A DNA stretch of 64,000 nucleotides from the NCBI GenBank assembly GCA_963849635.1, contig CAWKIA010000019.1, positions 62,001-126,000 of the forward strand. The letters run 5' to 3'. Below are positions 16,836 to 25,264 of this stretch, in pieces. A model generated the notes under the pieces. That model saw only the letters and a list, made by a program, of their open reading frames with translations. It ran no database searches and was not told the origin of the DNA. Each line of letters starts with the position of its first letter. Within the stretch, counting starts at the first letter, position 1. A program made the position numbers and the translations under genes. The stretch is from CAVRUD01 sp963849635. GTDB taxonomy: Bacteria; Chloroflexota; Chloroflexia; Thermomicrobiales; UBA6265.

Positions 16836-17723
16836 TTAAGTTCCTTGGGAACGGCTGAGAAGGGTATCCGCAATGATGGAGGCCGCCGCGCCGCTGAGCG
16901 GAGATCGGAGAGGATCGTCGGGGTCGCCTGGGGGAAGATCGACGAGGTTCGATCTCGGCATGAGGCTGCCGAGGCGCTGATTGGTGAAGCGGGTGACCGG
17001 GCGAGCGGTGGCCGTGGTGAAAATGGTCGTGGGAACGGCCAGGGCGCCGAGTTTGTCGGCATCGACGGTGTAGCTGGTGAGGGCGGCGAGGAAACCGGCC
17101 AGGGCAGTCGCGTGGCGCCGGATTGTGCCGATCATGGGTTTGGGTGCGGTGGTGCGCCAGTCTGGACCGGAGCGTGGGGCGAGGTATTGGTCGACGGCGC
17201 GCTCGGTGACGCCCTTGTAGGCGGTGTCGGCGGCAAGGTTGTCGGCTCGCGTGGCCTCGTCGTACATGGCGGCGACGGTGGGGTCGGGATGGCCGGCGAG
17301 CAGATTGGGGAGGGCGGGATCGATGAGGGTCAGCGTGTGGACGCGCTGGGGGCGGATGGTGGCGTAGGCGACGGCAATGGCGCCGCCGAGGTCGTGGCCG
17401 AGCAGGTGAACCGACGTTTCGCCGGCGGCGTCGAGGATGGCGTCCAACTCCGAGGCGGCGATCTGGATGGAGTAGCGCTGGTCGGGGATAGCCGCACTAG
17501 CGCCGTGGCCACGGGCGTCGGGAAGGATGAGGCGAAAGCGGTCCGTGAGGAGGGCGCGGAGTGCCGCGAACTCACCACGCCCTGCGAGGAGCGAGTGGAG
17601 CAGGACGACGGTCTCGGTTGCCCTGGTGGGTTCAGTGGAGTCGGGTGTGATGAGTTCGTAGGAGAGGCGATGGTGGCCGTGGGTGGCGAAGTGGTTGCGG
17701 GACTGGGAAGTGAGGATGGTCAT
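16836..17723 (-). CDS. Alpha/beta hydrolase fold protein with Asp at the nucleophile position, 295 aa
   Basis: An alpha/beta fold protein (LLHSLLAGRGEF oxyanion region, PDARGHG, then GHDLGG). The nucleophile elbow has Asp111 instead of Ser, as in haloalkane dehalogenases and epoxide hydrolases. The C-terminal segment where the catalytic His should lie reads LPPGDPDDPLRSP with no His, so classical catalysis looks impaired. I chose ATG 17723; the frame extends to ATG 17765. It could be a degenerate hydrolase with a binding role. Confidence 0.7.
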   Translation of the reverse strand: MTILTSQSRNHFATHGHHRLSYELITPDSTEPTRATETVVLLHSLLAGRGEFAALRALLTDRFRLILPDARGHGASAAIPDQRYSIQIAASELDAILDAAGETSVHLLGHDLGGAIAVAYATIRPQRVHTLTLIDPALPNLLAGHPDPTVAAMYDEATRADNLAADTAYKGVTERAVDQYLAPRSGPDWRTTAPKPMIGTIRRHATALAGFLAALTSYTVDADKLGALAVPTTIFTTATARPVTRFTNQRLGSLMPRSNLVDLPPGDPDDPLRSPLSGAAASIIADTLLSRSQGT

Positions 17724-17791
17724 GTGGGAAGTGTACGGCTCCCGGCATTCGGATTTGGTGCGCACATGAACCGCTTCCCAAGAAGCAACCC

Positions 17792-17937
17792 GTCATCCCG
17801 AGCTTGTCGAGGGATCTCGAAAGGCGCGTGTGCTTGTGAAAGCCCCGGCTTCCACGAGAACGGCATCGTCTTCTCGGAGACGGCGGCACTTTGGGAACGC
17901 CGTCTCCTTCGAGATCCCTCGACAAGCTCGGGATGAC
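17792..17937. repeat. REP-like palindromic element, copy 1
   Basis: A 30-bp perfect inverted repeat (17792-17821 and 17908-17937; arms begin GTCATCCCGAGCTTGTCGAG) encloses about 86 bases with smaller hairpins. Two related units lie at 50246-50391 and 50773-50894. Confidence 0.75.
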
Positions 17938-18030
17938 AGGCAAAGCAGCGGCGCGATCGGAGTACGCGTTCCTGGACGTCCGGACGCCGGACGCCGAACG
18001 CAGAGTAATGAACATTGCGATGTTGCGGCG

Positions 18031-19722
18031 TTAGTCCGCGACGATGCCGACGGAGATGGTGTGCCAGCCGCTGGAGCCGTCGGGGAGGGGTGGGTCGCGG
18101 TCGGGGGACTGGGAGATGCCGGTGTCGTCGGTGGCGCGGACGATGAGGGTGTAGGTGCCGGGGTCGGGGGTCCAGGGGAGGGACCAGCGAACCCAGGAGA
18201 TCGGTGGGCCGGGTTGGTCGGTGATGGTGGCGTCCTGCCAGGTCTCGCCGTCGTCGGTGCTGACTTCGACGCGGGAGATGCCGCGGTCGCCGCCGAAGGC
18301 GACGCCGGCCAGCTGGGCTTCGGCGACCGGGACGATCGAGCGGTCGACAGGGAGGTCGAAGCGGCTCGAGGTTTTCACCACGGCGGTGTCGGTCCAGTCG
18401 CGTCGCTGCCAGTAGCCCTTGAAATCCTCGTCGGTGACTTCGATCCGTTCCAGCCATTTGACGTTCTTGATGCCGTAGAGGCCGGGGACGATGGCGCGGG
18501 CGGGGAAGCCATGGGCGTCGGGGAGGTCGACGTCGTTCATGCCCCAGACAACGTGTGGCTCGGGCGCCTGGGCGTGCTGGACCGGGATGGAATCGGCGTA
18601 GTCGTCGCGGCCATGAAAGATGACTTTCTTCGCACCTGGCTGGACACCCGCCTGGGCGAGGATGACGGCGAGCGGGGTGCCGGTCCAGCGGGCGGTCGAG
18701 AGCAACGGGCCGCCCACCTCGTTGGAGATGCAGGTGAGGGTGGAGACGAAGGTGCCGGCGCCGGGGAGGGCTTCAAGGTCGGCCCTGGTCAGGGAGAGCG
18801 GACTGGCGACGAGGCCATCGACGGTGATGCTCCAAGGGTCGTCGCTGTCCACGTTTGGGTCGCGGAAGTTCTTGGAGACTCGGTAGAAGTCATCGTTGGC
18901 GGTGATGGGATCGGACCAGGTGCCGGTGTCGCGGAGGACGGCCAGGGCGCCGTCGCGAACGCGAACGACCTCGCGACCGAGGACGGAGAGTCCGGCAAGA
19001 CCGACGGCGAGAAGGGCGGAGCGGGTGAGGAAGCGGCGGCGGGAGGGGGACAGGGCTGCGACGCTGTGGGGGACAAAGCTGAAGCCTTGAGGGGGACCCG
19101 GCTGGAGATGTGTGGGGGACGGCCCGGCGGGCTGTGGGGGAGAGGAGGAGGGGACGGGAGGGGGGTCGAGGCGGCGCAGGAGGGCGAGGGCGGTGGGTTG
19201 GGAGAGGGCGTAGACGACGAGGGAGACGGCCAGCCAGACGAAGATCCAAAAGGCTCCGGTGCCGGCCAGGGGGCCGCCGGTGGCGGTGCCGTAGGCAAGG
19301 AGGAGGAAGACGGAGCAGGCGAGGCCGACGCCGAAGGCGTAGACGAGGCCGCGGTCCCAGCGGATCCGGCGGGAGCCGGCGGTGGCCCGGGCGAAGCCCA
19401 CTCCAAGGAGGGCGCCAGTGACGGTGAAGCCGGCGAAGAGGCCGGCGAGTAGCCAGGATTTCGAGGCTTCGCCGAAGAGATCCCGCAGGGCGGCGAAGGC
19501 GCGGAGGGGGAGGGTATCGAGGGTTAGTTCGGCGGCGGCATCGAGGAATGAGATGCGGCCGGTGGCGGCGCTGATCAGGATGGCGGCGACGAGGGTGAGA
19601 ATGGTGGCCAGCCCTCCCGCGAGGGCGCCTCGGAGCCGGTCGCGGCGGCGGGCGGCGCGGTGGGCGTCAGTGACTTCATTGGGAGCGGGTTCAGCTGGGG
19701 GCGTTTGGTTTGGGTGTGTCAT
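18031..19722 (-). CDS. Membrane-anchored molybdopterin oxidoreductase, sulfite-oxidase family, 563 aa
   Basis: The N-terminal 200 residues hold about four membrane helices, followed by a Pro/Ser linker. A Tat-like RRRFLTRSALLAVG segment (about residue 225) leads into the sulfite-oxidase-type molybdopterin domain. The Moco-ligating Cys is in TLTCISNEVGG; other hallmarks are NDDFYRVSKNF, HGRDDYADSIP and HGFPARAIVPGLYGIKNVKW. A Mo-co dimerisation domain (GISRVEVSTDDGETW) ends the protein. Substrate may be sulfite, another sulfoxide or an oxidised residue; no haem domain is present. The membrane segments imply extracytoplasmic catalysis. Confidence 0.87.
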   Translation of the reverse strand: MTHPNQTPPAEPAPNEVTDAHRAARRRDRLRGALAGGLATILTLVAAILISAATGRISFLDAAAELTLDTLPLRAFAALRDLFGEASKSWLLAGLFAGFTVTGALLGVGFARATAGSRRIRWDRGLVYAFGVGLACSVFLLLAYGTATGGPLAGTGAFWIFVWLAVSLVVYALSQPTALALLRRLDPPPVPSSSPPQPAGPSPTHLQPGPPQGFSFVPHSVAALSPSRRRFLTRSALLAVGLAGLSVLGREVVRVRDGALAVLRDTGTWSDPITANDDFYRVSKNFRDPNVDSDDPWSITVDGLVASPLSLTRADLEALPGAGTFVSTLTCISNEVGGPLLSTARWTGTPLAVILAQAGVQPGAKKVIFHGRDDYADSIPVQHAQAPEPHVVWGMNDVDLPDAHGFPARAIVPGLYGIKNVKWLERIEVTDEDFKGYWQRRDWTDTAVVKTSSRFDLPVDRSIVPVAEAQLAGVAFGGDRGISRVEVSTDDGETWQDATITDQPGPPISWVRWSLPWTPDPGTYTLIVRATDDTGISQSPDRDPPLPDGSSGWHTISVGIVAD

Positions 19723-19924
19723 CGGGTCCGGGCGGGTGAGAAGGTGGGCCAGGGGTACGTTGTTTGATTGTACGGCGAAGGTGGTTTGGCGGATGAGCGG
19801 CGGCGAACGTACCTGGGCGTGCCCGGGGCTGATGACCCAAGGTTGGCCCAGGGTTGGCCCGGGCCAAACACGACAGCTACTCCGAGGCTAGAGGGCGATT
19901 GTTGCGGCCCTAAAGAGGGTTTAG

Positions 19925-21553
19925 CTAGGGCCGGGAACTTGGGCGGGTGAACGTGCGGAGGCGGAGCCAGGCGCGGCCGAGGAAAAGACCGATGCCGAGG
20001 ACTGTGGCGACGATTGGGCCAATAGGGTTGACTGCGTTGCGATGGGCACCGCTCAGGGTGGCGGAGGAGGATGTACTGCCTGATCCCAGTGGCCGGGAGG
20101 GCTCGGTGACGACGAGGGTAGCGTTCGCCGGGAGGGCAACGGAGCCCTGGCCGGGAGCGGAGGGGCTGGATTGGCCGGAGGGCAGGGCGAGGTGGGCCGA
20201 ACGCGCGTGGCGCCGGCCGCGAGTGCGCCAGGCTTCGTAGGAGTGGCCGGCGGCGGCGATGGCGTTCCAGACCTGACCGGCGAAGAAGCCGACGCCGATG
20301 GCCAGGGTCAGGAGGATGGGCAGATGGTAGCGGTTGAAATCGACCTGCATGAAGAGGACGATCAGCCCCGCTTCACCGGCGACGATGATCAGGGCGAGGG
20401 TATGGGGGCTCTTGGGGCCGTACATCATGGCCCAGCCGACAAGGAGGAGAAGGCCGAGCGTGCCTAGTTTGATATCGGCGCCGGGCCAGTAGGGAGCGTG
20501 GTCAAAGCGGACGGCGATCTCTTCCGAGAGCCAGCGACCGGTTGAGGTGCGGCCGCCAAGTTGGTCTCGGACGCGCTCTATAGCCTCGATAGGACCGTCG
20601 ACCCGGGTATTTTCCCAGAGATCAGATTGGTTGGACATCTCTTCCGAGCGGTAGTCGAAGAGCAACTTCGTTTTGCCGATCGGGTCGGACCAGAGGTAGG
20701 GATAGACGGCGATGAAGGTGGCGAAGGCGACGGCGGGGAGAGTGAGCAGCATCCAGCCGAGGGCGCGCTCGTTGCCGTCGACGGTGGCGAGCAGGCGGCG
20801 CCAACGCGGAGGCCGCGTCACCCCCGGTTCGGCGGGGGCGTTGGCGGCACGGAGCCGGCCGGGAAGTCCGTAGGCGAGGATGGCGACGCCGAGGGCGGCG
20901 AGAGGGAAGGCGAGGGCAATCGGGGTGAGTTTGGTGGCGCCACCGAGGCCGATGAGGATGCCCAGCCCGATGGCTCTGGGCCAGGTAGGGCGCTCGGCAA
21001 GGAAGATCGCCATGAGGGCGGACGCCGCGACCAGAAAGATCAGGAGGGCATCGGAGCCAGCGAAGGTGGTGAGGTAGGTATTTAGCGGGTGGGGGATCAG
21101 TATCAGGGCGCCGATAATGCCGCCGACGCGCCCGGAGAGCTTGCGCACGATCAGGTAGACGAGGACGACGGTGAGCGCGCCGACGAAAGCGTTGGTACGG
21201 CGGCCGGCGTAAAGATCCTCCCACTCAGGGACATTGCCCCGGGCTTCGTTCCAGGCGAAGTTGTGGTTGAAGTTGTAAAAGCCGTTCGGCCCGAGCTCGC
21301 GGCCCTGGATCCAGAGGCCGATGCCCATCAGATATGAGCCGAGGGGTGGCTGGCCGAGAGTGAGGATGTTGTCGCCGCTCCAGGTCGGAGAGTTGGGGTG
21401 GAAGAGCTCTTCGATGAAGTAGGAGCGGTGGATCCAGCGCGCTTCATCGCGGTGGAGGCCGATCTTGTCGCGGTTGGGGTCCTCGACGAAGCCGAGGAAG
21501 TGCCAGAAGGCGAGCGCGAATAGGCCGAACGCGATGAGCGTATCGCGTTTCAC
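19925..21553 (-). CDS. GT39/ArnT-like membrane glycosyltransferase, 542 aa
   Basis: A polytopic glycosyltransferase of the dolichyl/polyprenyl-phosphate sugar type. The first loop has the acidic motif LHRDEARWIHRS, where the catalytic Asp of GT39/GT83 enzymes lies. About ten hydrophobic helices follow, with a soluble region near VDGPIEAIERV. The GTG at 21553 has GGAG eight bases upstream; the frame runs on upstream, but that sequence is unlike protein. The C-terminal 80 residues are a Ser/Pro-rich linker and a last helix. It probably moves a lipid-linked sugar to a cell-surface acceptor. Confidence 0.8.
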   Translation of the reverse strand: MKRDTLIAFGLFALAFWHFLGFVEDPNRDKIGLHRDEARWIHRSYFIEELFHPNSPTWSGDNILTLGQPPLGSYLMGIGLWIQGRELGPNGFYNFNHNFAWNEARGNVPEWEDLYAGRRTNAFVGALTVVLVYLIVRKLSGRVGGIIGALILIPHPLNTYLTTFAGSDALLIFLVAASALMAIFLAERPTWPRAIGLGILIGLGGATKLTPIALAFPLAALGVAILAYGLPGRLRAANAPAEPGVTRPPRWRRLLATVDGNERALGWMLLTLPAVAFATFIAVYPYLWSDPIGKTKLLFDYRSEEMSNQSDLWENTRVDGPIEAIERVRDQLGGRTSTGRWLSEEIAVRFDHAPYWPGADIKLGTLGLLLLVGWAMMYGPKSPHTLALIIVAGEAGLIVLFMQVDFNRYHLPILLTLAIGVGFFAGQVWNAIAAAGHSYEAWRTRGRRHARSAHLALPSGQSSPSAPGQGSVALPANATLVVTEPSRPLGSGSTSSSATLSGAHRNAVNPIGPIVATVLGIGLFLGRAWLRLRTFTRPSSRP

Positions 21554-21681
21554 GCCCGGGCTCCGCGGGGACGTGCCCGAAGTAGGGGGGCCGCGCAGAT
21601 GGCAATCGGCGCATAGGATTGCGGGTTTCGCGCTGTCATGGCGTTGAGTGTAGCAGACGTGTAAGGCGTGGAGGCCGACGG

Positions 21682-23010
21682 CTATTTTCGGAGGGCTGCG
21701 AGGCGATCGAAGAAGTCCGGGAAGGTCTTGGCGACGCATGCGGGGTCGTCGATCCGAATGCCAGGGGTGCGGAGGGCGGCGATGGCGAAGCTCATCGCCA
21801 TGCGATGGTCGTCGTAGGTGTGGACGGTGGCCGGAGTGAGCGGACGGGGATTAATGGTGAGGCCGTCGGGGTGCTCGTCGACCTGCTGACCGAGACGGCG
21901 GAGCTCGGTGGCGAGGGCGGCGACGCGATCGGTCTCCTTGAGGCGAGCATGGGCGACGCCGCGGATGGTGGAGGGACCGTCGGCATAGGGGGCGATAGCG
22001 GCGAGGGTTTGAGCGGTATCGGAGATGGCGTTCATGTCGAGGTCGACGGCTCGGAGTTTGCCGCGTTCTGGTCCGGTAATCTCGGTGTAGTCGTCCGCTA
22101 CGACAACATTGCACCCCATCGCTTCAAGGGCGTGGACGAAGTTGAGATCGCCTTGAGTCGAGGCTTTTCCGAGGCCATTGACACGGACGCGTCCACCGGT
22201 GACGGCGGCGGCGGCGAAGAAGTAGGAGGCATTGGATGCGTCCGGTTCGATCGCATAGGCGCGGGCGGTGTAGGACTGGCCGGGGGGTACGCTGAAGGTG
22301 CGCCAGGTCGTGGTATCCAGGTCGGCGGTGACGCCGAATGCGTGCATGACGCTGGCGGTCATGGACATGTAGGGCTTGGAGACGAGGTCGCCGGCGACCT
22401 CAATGTCGATGCCTTCTTTGGCATAGGGGGCGGCCATGAGGAGGGCGGAGAAGTATTGCGAGCTGGCCTCGCCCGGGACGGTGGTGGCACCGCCGGGGAG
22501 GCCGCGGGCGTTGACGATCACGGGGGGACAGTCGGTGTTGGCTTCGCTGGTGGCGTCGGCTCCGAGATCGGCGAGGGCGCGGAGGAGGGGGCCGATCGGA
22601 CGCTGGCGCATGCGCGGAATGCCGTCGATGCGGTAGCGGCCGTAGCCGAGAGGAAGGGCAGCGACGAGGAAGCGCATGGTAGTGCCGGAATTGCCGACGA
22701 AGAGATCGGCCTCCCGGGCGGGAAAGGTGCCGCCACCGCCCTGGACACGGAAGGAGGCGTTTCTCTCGTCGGCTTCGACGGGGATGCCGAGATCGGCGAG
22801 GGCGGCGGCCATGTAGCGGGTGTCATCGCTGAAGAGGGCGCCGGTGAGGAGCGATTCGCCGTCGGCGAGGGCGGCGACGAGCAGGGCGCGGTTGGTGATG
22901 CTCTTCGAACCGGGGATGACGACGGTGGCGTCGACGGGATGGGTAAGCGGGGTGACGTCCATCACGTCGGGGTAGGCGGGGCGAGCGGCGGCGACGTCGA
23001 GAGCGGTCAT
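21682..23010 (-). CDS. aroA: 3-phosphoshikimate 1-carboxyvinyltransferase (EPSP synthase), 442 aa
   Basis: Sixth step of the shikimate pathway: joins shikimate 3-phosphate and PEP. Signature motifs are IPGSKSITNR (about residues 32-41), GNSGTTMRF, RMRQRPIGPL, KETDRVAALATELRRLG, DDHRMAM and CVAKTFPDFF. Length is normal. A GAGG lies about nine bases before the ATG at 23010. No other aromatic-pathway gene adjoins it. The next gene is divergent across a spacer that carries a dispersed repeat. Confidence 0.95.
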   Translation of the reverse strand: MTALDVAAARPAYPDVMDVTPLTHPVDATVVIPGSKSITNRALLVAALADGESLLTGALFSDDTRYMAAALADLGIPVEADERNASFRVQGGGGTFPAREADLFVGNSGTTMRFLVAALPLGYGRYRIDGIPRMRQRPIGPLLRALADLGADATSEANTDCPPVIVNARGLPGGATTVPGEASSQYFSALLMAAPYAKEGIDIEVAGDLVSKPYMSMTASVMHAFGVTADLDTTTWRTFSVPPGQSYTARAYAIEPDASNASYFFAAAAVTGGRVRVNGLGKASTQGDLNFVHALEAMGCNVVVADDYTEITGPERGKLRAVDLDMNAISDTAQTLAAIAPYADGPSTIRGVAHARLKETDRVAALATELRRLGQQVDEHPDGLTINPRPLTPATVHTYDDHRMAMSFAIAALRTPGIRIDDPACVAKTFPDFFDRLAALRK

Positions 23011-23070
23011 GCGTGGCCTCGGATTATGAGCTTTGGGTCGAACGGGCGTGGAACGCGAGAACGGCGGAAT

Positions 23071-23119
23071 CCCGGGGTTGGAACCCCAGGCTCAACACGA
23101 CAAAGCCTTCCAGGGCTAT
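23071..23119. repeat. Dispersed double-hairpin repeat
   Basis: GGGGTTGGAACCCC forms one hairpin and AAGCCTTCCAGGGCT a second. The same two-hairpin layout recurs at 29546-29595, 54736-54793, 58338-58506 and 59391-59448. Confidence 0.6.
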
Positions 23120-23228
23120 GAACGCGCCGTTGTCAACAGGATAACCGGACCTAGACGTGGCTTGCACCGAACGATCGCAGGAGTAGACTGGGTGTGTCCC
23201 GGCATGAAAAACAAATGAGGGTTCCGCC

Positions 23229-24281
23229 ATGATGCCATGGGGTTGCCGCGTTTCCAGACATATGTTCTCGACGCGGGCTAAACGTTGGTACGCTGTGTTT
23301 GTCGTTGCCGGATTGATGATGGGGCCGTGTCTGCCGGGGGCGTCCCGAGGTGTGATCGCCGCCGATGATTGGGCGGCGTTCGACGCGGCACTGGAGCGGG
23401 TTGGACCGCGGGTTGGGTTTCTGGCGGCCGAGGTGGTGGACGGGGAGTGCGAGACCATTCATGGCTATGGGGAAGAGCAACGGCTGGCGATTGCGTCTAC
23501 GTTCAAGCTCTACGTGCTGGCGGAGCTGGCCCGGCAGGTGACGGCTGGGGAGGCGAGCTGGGAGGAGCGGATCGTCATCCGAGATGAGCTGCGGAGCATG
23601 CCGTCCGGGGCGACAGCGTATGAGCAGGACGGCGCCAGGAGGACGCTGGAGGAGCTGGCGCTGCGGATGATCCGCGATAGCGACAACACGGCGACGGATC
23701 ATCTCATTGACCGGTTGGGGCGGGAGCGGATCGAGGCAGCGCTGACGGACTTTGGGCATGGTAAGCCGGAGATCAATATGCCGTTCTTGCTCACCCGCGA
23801 GCTGTTCGCGATGAAGATGCACGTTGAACCGAAGGTGGTGGAGGGATATCTGGCCGCTTCGGATGAGGAGCAACGCGACATTCTCACCAGGAGAATCGAT
23901 CCGATCCGGCTCGATCCGAACAACTGGGGGCACTGGACGGGACCGTCGTGGATCGATGGGCTGGAGTGGTTCGCCTCGCCGCTGGAAGTTTGCGGAGTAC
24001 TGGCGGCGCTGCATGAGATGGAGGACGAGCCGGCGCTGCGGCCGCTGGCGGGGATTCTGGGAGCGAACCGAGGAGATGTGTTTGGAGGAAAGCGGTGGCC
24101 GTTTGCCGGATATAAGGGTGGATACGAGGCGGGGGTGGTGAACGCGACCTGGTTGCTGGAGCGAGCGGACGGGCGCACCTTTGTCGTGACGGCGGGATTT
24201 AATGATCCGGAGGCGTATATCAATCAAGGCGCGGTGTGGCGGTTGCTGCCGGGGGTAGAGGGGTTACTGCGGGAGGAATAG
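23229..24281 (+). CDS. Secreted class A beta-lactamase-like serine hydrolase, 350 aa
   Basis: An exported penicillin-interacting protein. The hydrophobic segment near residues 22-45 is the signal peptide. The active-site Ser90-Lys93 motif is STFK, the SDN loop is at 151-153 and the KGG triad sits in YKGGYEAG near residue 300. These are the three beta-lactamase motifs. Proteins of this type include true class A beta-lactamases and inactive relatives, and I cannot identify the deacylating Glu of the omega loop with confidence. An insertion (residues about 185-255) makes it longer than classical enzymes. GAGG precedes the ATG. Confidence 0.85.
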   Translation: MMPWGCRVSRHMFSTRAKRWYAVFVVAGLMMGPCLPGASRGVIAADDWAAFDAALERVGPRVGFLAAEVVDGECETIHGYGEEQRLAIASTFKLYVLAELARQVTAGEASWEERIVIRDELRSMPSGATAYEQDGARRTLEELALRMIRDSDNTATDHLIDRLGRERIEAALTDFGHGKPEINMPFLLTRELFAMKMHVEPKVVEGYLAASDEEQRDILTRRIDPIRLDPNNWGHWTGPSWIDGLEWFASPLEVCGVLAALHEMEDEPALRPLAGILGANRGDVFGGKRWPFAGYKGGYEAGVVNATWLLERADGRTFVVTAGFNDPEAYINQGAVWRLLPGVEGLLREE

Positions 24282-24414
24282 GTGGCGCCGTCTCCGCTGC
24301 CACCCAACGTAGAGGGATTGAAATCCTAGGCTGAGTGACGAAAGCCGGCTGCGCACGCTCGGTGGGGCGGATCACGCCGACTGGTATGGGCAAGCGGCGT
24401 GCTAGGCTGCGGGG

Positions 24415-25143
24415 ATGGAGGAGCAAGAAGAGCAGCTTGAAGAGGTGCCCCTGGAGGGCGGATGGACCGCGGCGAAGGTGGTGCGGATCGGGGCAATGGT
24501 GCACCGGTCGATGGGGGAGCGTGCGCCGTTCATCCACCGGTTGCTGGGGTATCTGGAGGGGATCGAGTTAGCGGGGGTGCCTCGGTTTCGCGGGGTAGAT
24601 CGGCGGGGTCGGGAGGTGCTGACCTATCTGGACGGGGAGATGGGGCACCGGTGGGAAGCCGGGAAGTGGACAGATGAGCAACTCAGGCACGTGGCGGCAT
24701 TTATGCGGCGGTTCCACGATGCGACTGCGGGGACTGACCTTGCCGGTGCGGATGAGGTGGTCTGCCACAACGATTTCGCGCCGTGGAATGCCGTGCTGAT
24801 TGGAGGCGTACCGGTAGGGCTGATCGATTTCGACGACGCGGCCCCTGGGGCGAGGGTCAGAGATCTGTCTTATGCGTTCTGGTCCTGGTTGGATGTCGGC
24901 GGGGTCTCCCGGGAGCCGCGAGAACTTGCGCGGCGGTTGTGGTTGATGTGCGAGGTATATGGCTGCACCGATGTCGACTGGTTGGTTCCCGAAATCGCGG
25001 AGCGGATGCGGGAGAATCATGCCAGGCGAATGGGAAGGGGTAAGACGGAGGCGGCGGAGCATGTGGCTGTGGGGCTTGAATGGCTTGACAATCATCAAGT
25101 CCAATTGAGGCACTACCTGGATGTGTGGAGTGGTCGCGGGTAG
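24415..25143 (+). CDS. Aminoglycoside phosphotransferase-family kinase, 242 aa
   Basis: A protein-kinase-like small-molecule kinase. The catalytic loop is CHNDFAPWN (about residues 119-127) and the metal-binding loop is LIDFDDAAPG, followed by DLSYAFWSWL. The N-lobe is short. This group includes antibiotic, choline and homoserine kinases; the substrate here is unknown. It lies about 130 bases after the beta-lactamase-like gene, on the same strand, but co-transcription is uncertain because a repeat-like AT/GC dyad (24306-24331) lies between. Confidence 0.8.
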   Translation: MEEQEEQLEEVPLEGGWTAAKVVRIGAMVHRSMGERAPFIHRLLGYLEGIELAGVPRFRGVDRRGREVLTYLDGEMGHRWEAGKWTDEQLRHVAAFMRRFHDATAGTDLAGADEVVCHNDFAPWNAVLIGGVPVGLIDFDDAAPGARVRDLSYAFWSWLDVGGVSREPRELARRLWLMCEVYGCTDVDWLVPEIAERMRENHARRMGRGKTEAAEHVAVGLEWLDNHQVQLRHYLDVWSGRG

Positions 25144-25264
25144 CGCGAGTCAATAAACGAGCAAAGATTGGGAAGTGCATGGAGCCGATCCGGCTGGCGG
25201 CGGAGAGCGGGAATGCCGCCGCGTCGCCCTTCTAGACGGCGCGGCGGCTCGGTTTCCGGGTCGA

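Noticed and set aside
17830..19452. 540-codon plus-strand frame opposite the molybdopterin gene
   Set aside because: Its sequence is Gly/Asp/Val-rich shadow sequence, while the minus strand carries all sulfite-oxidase motifs.
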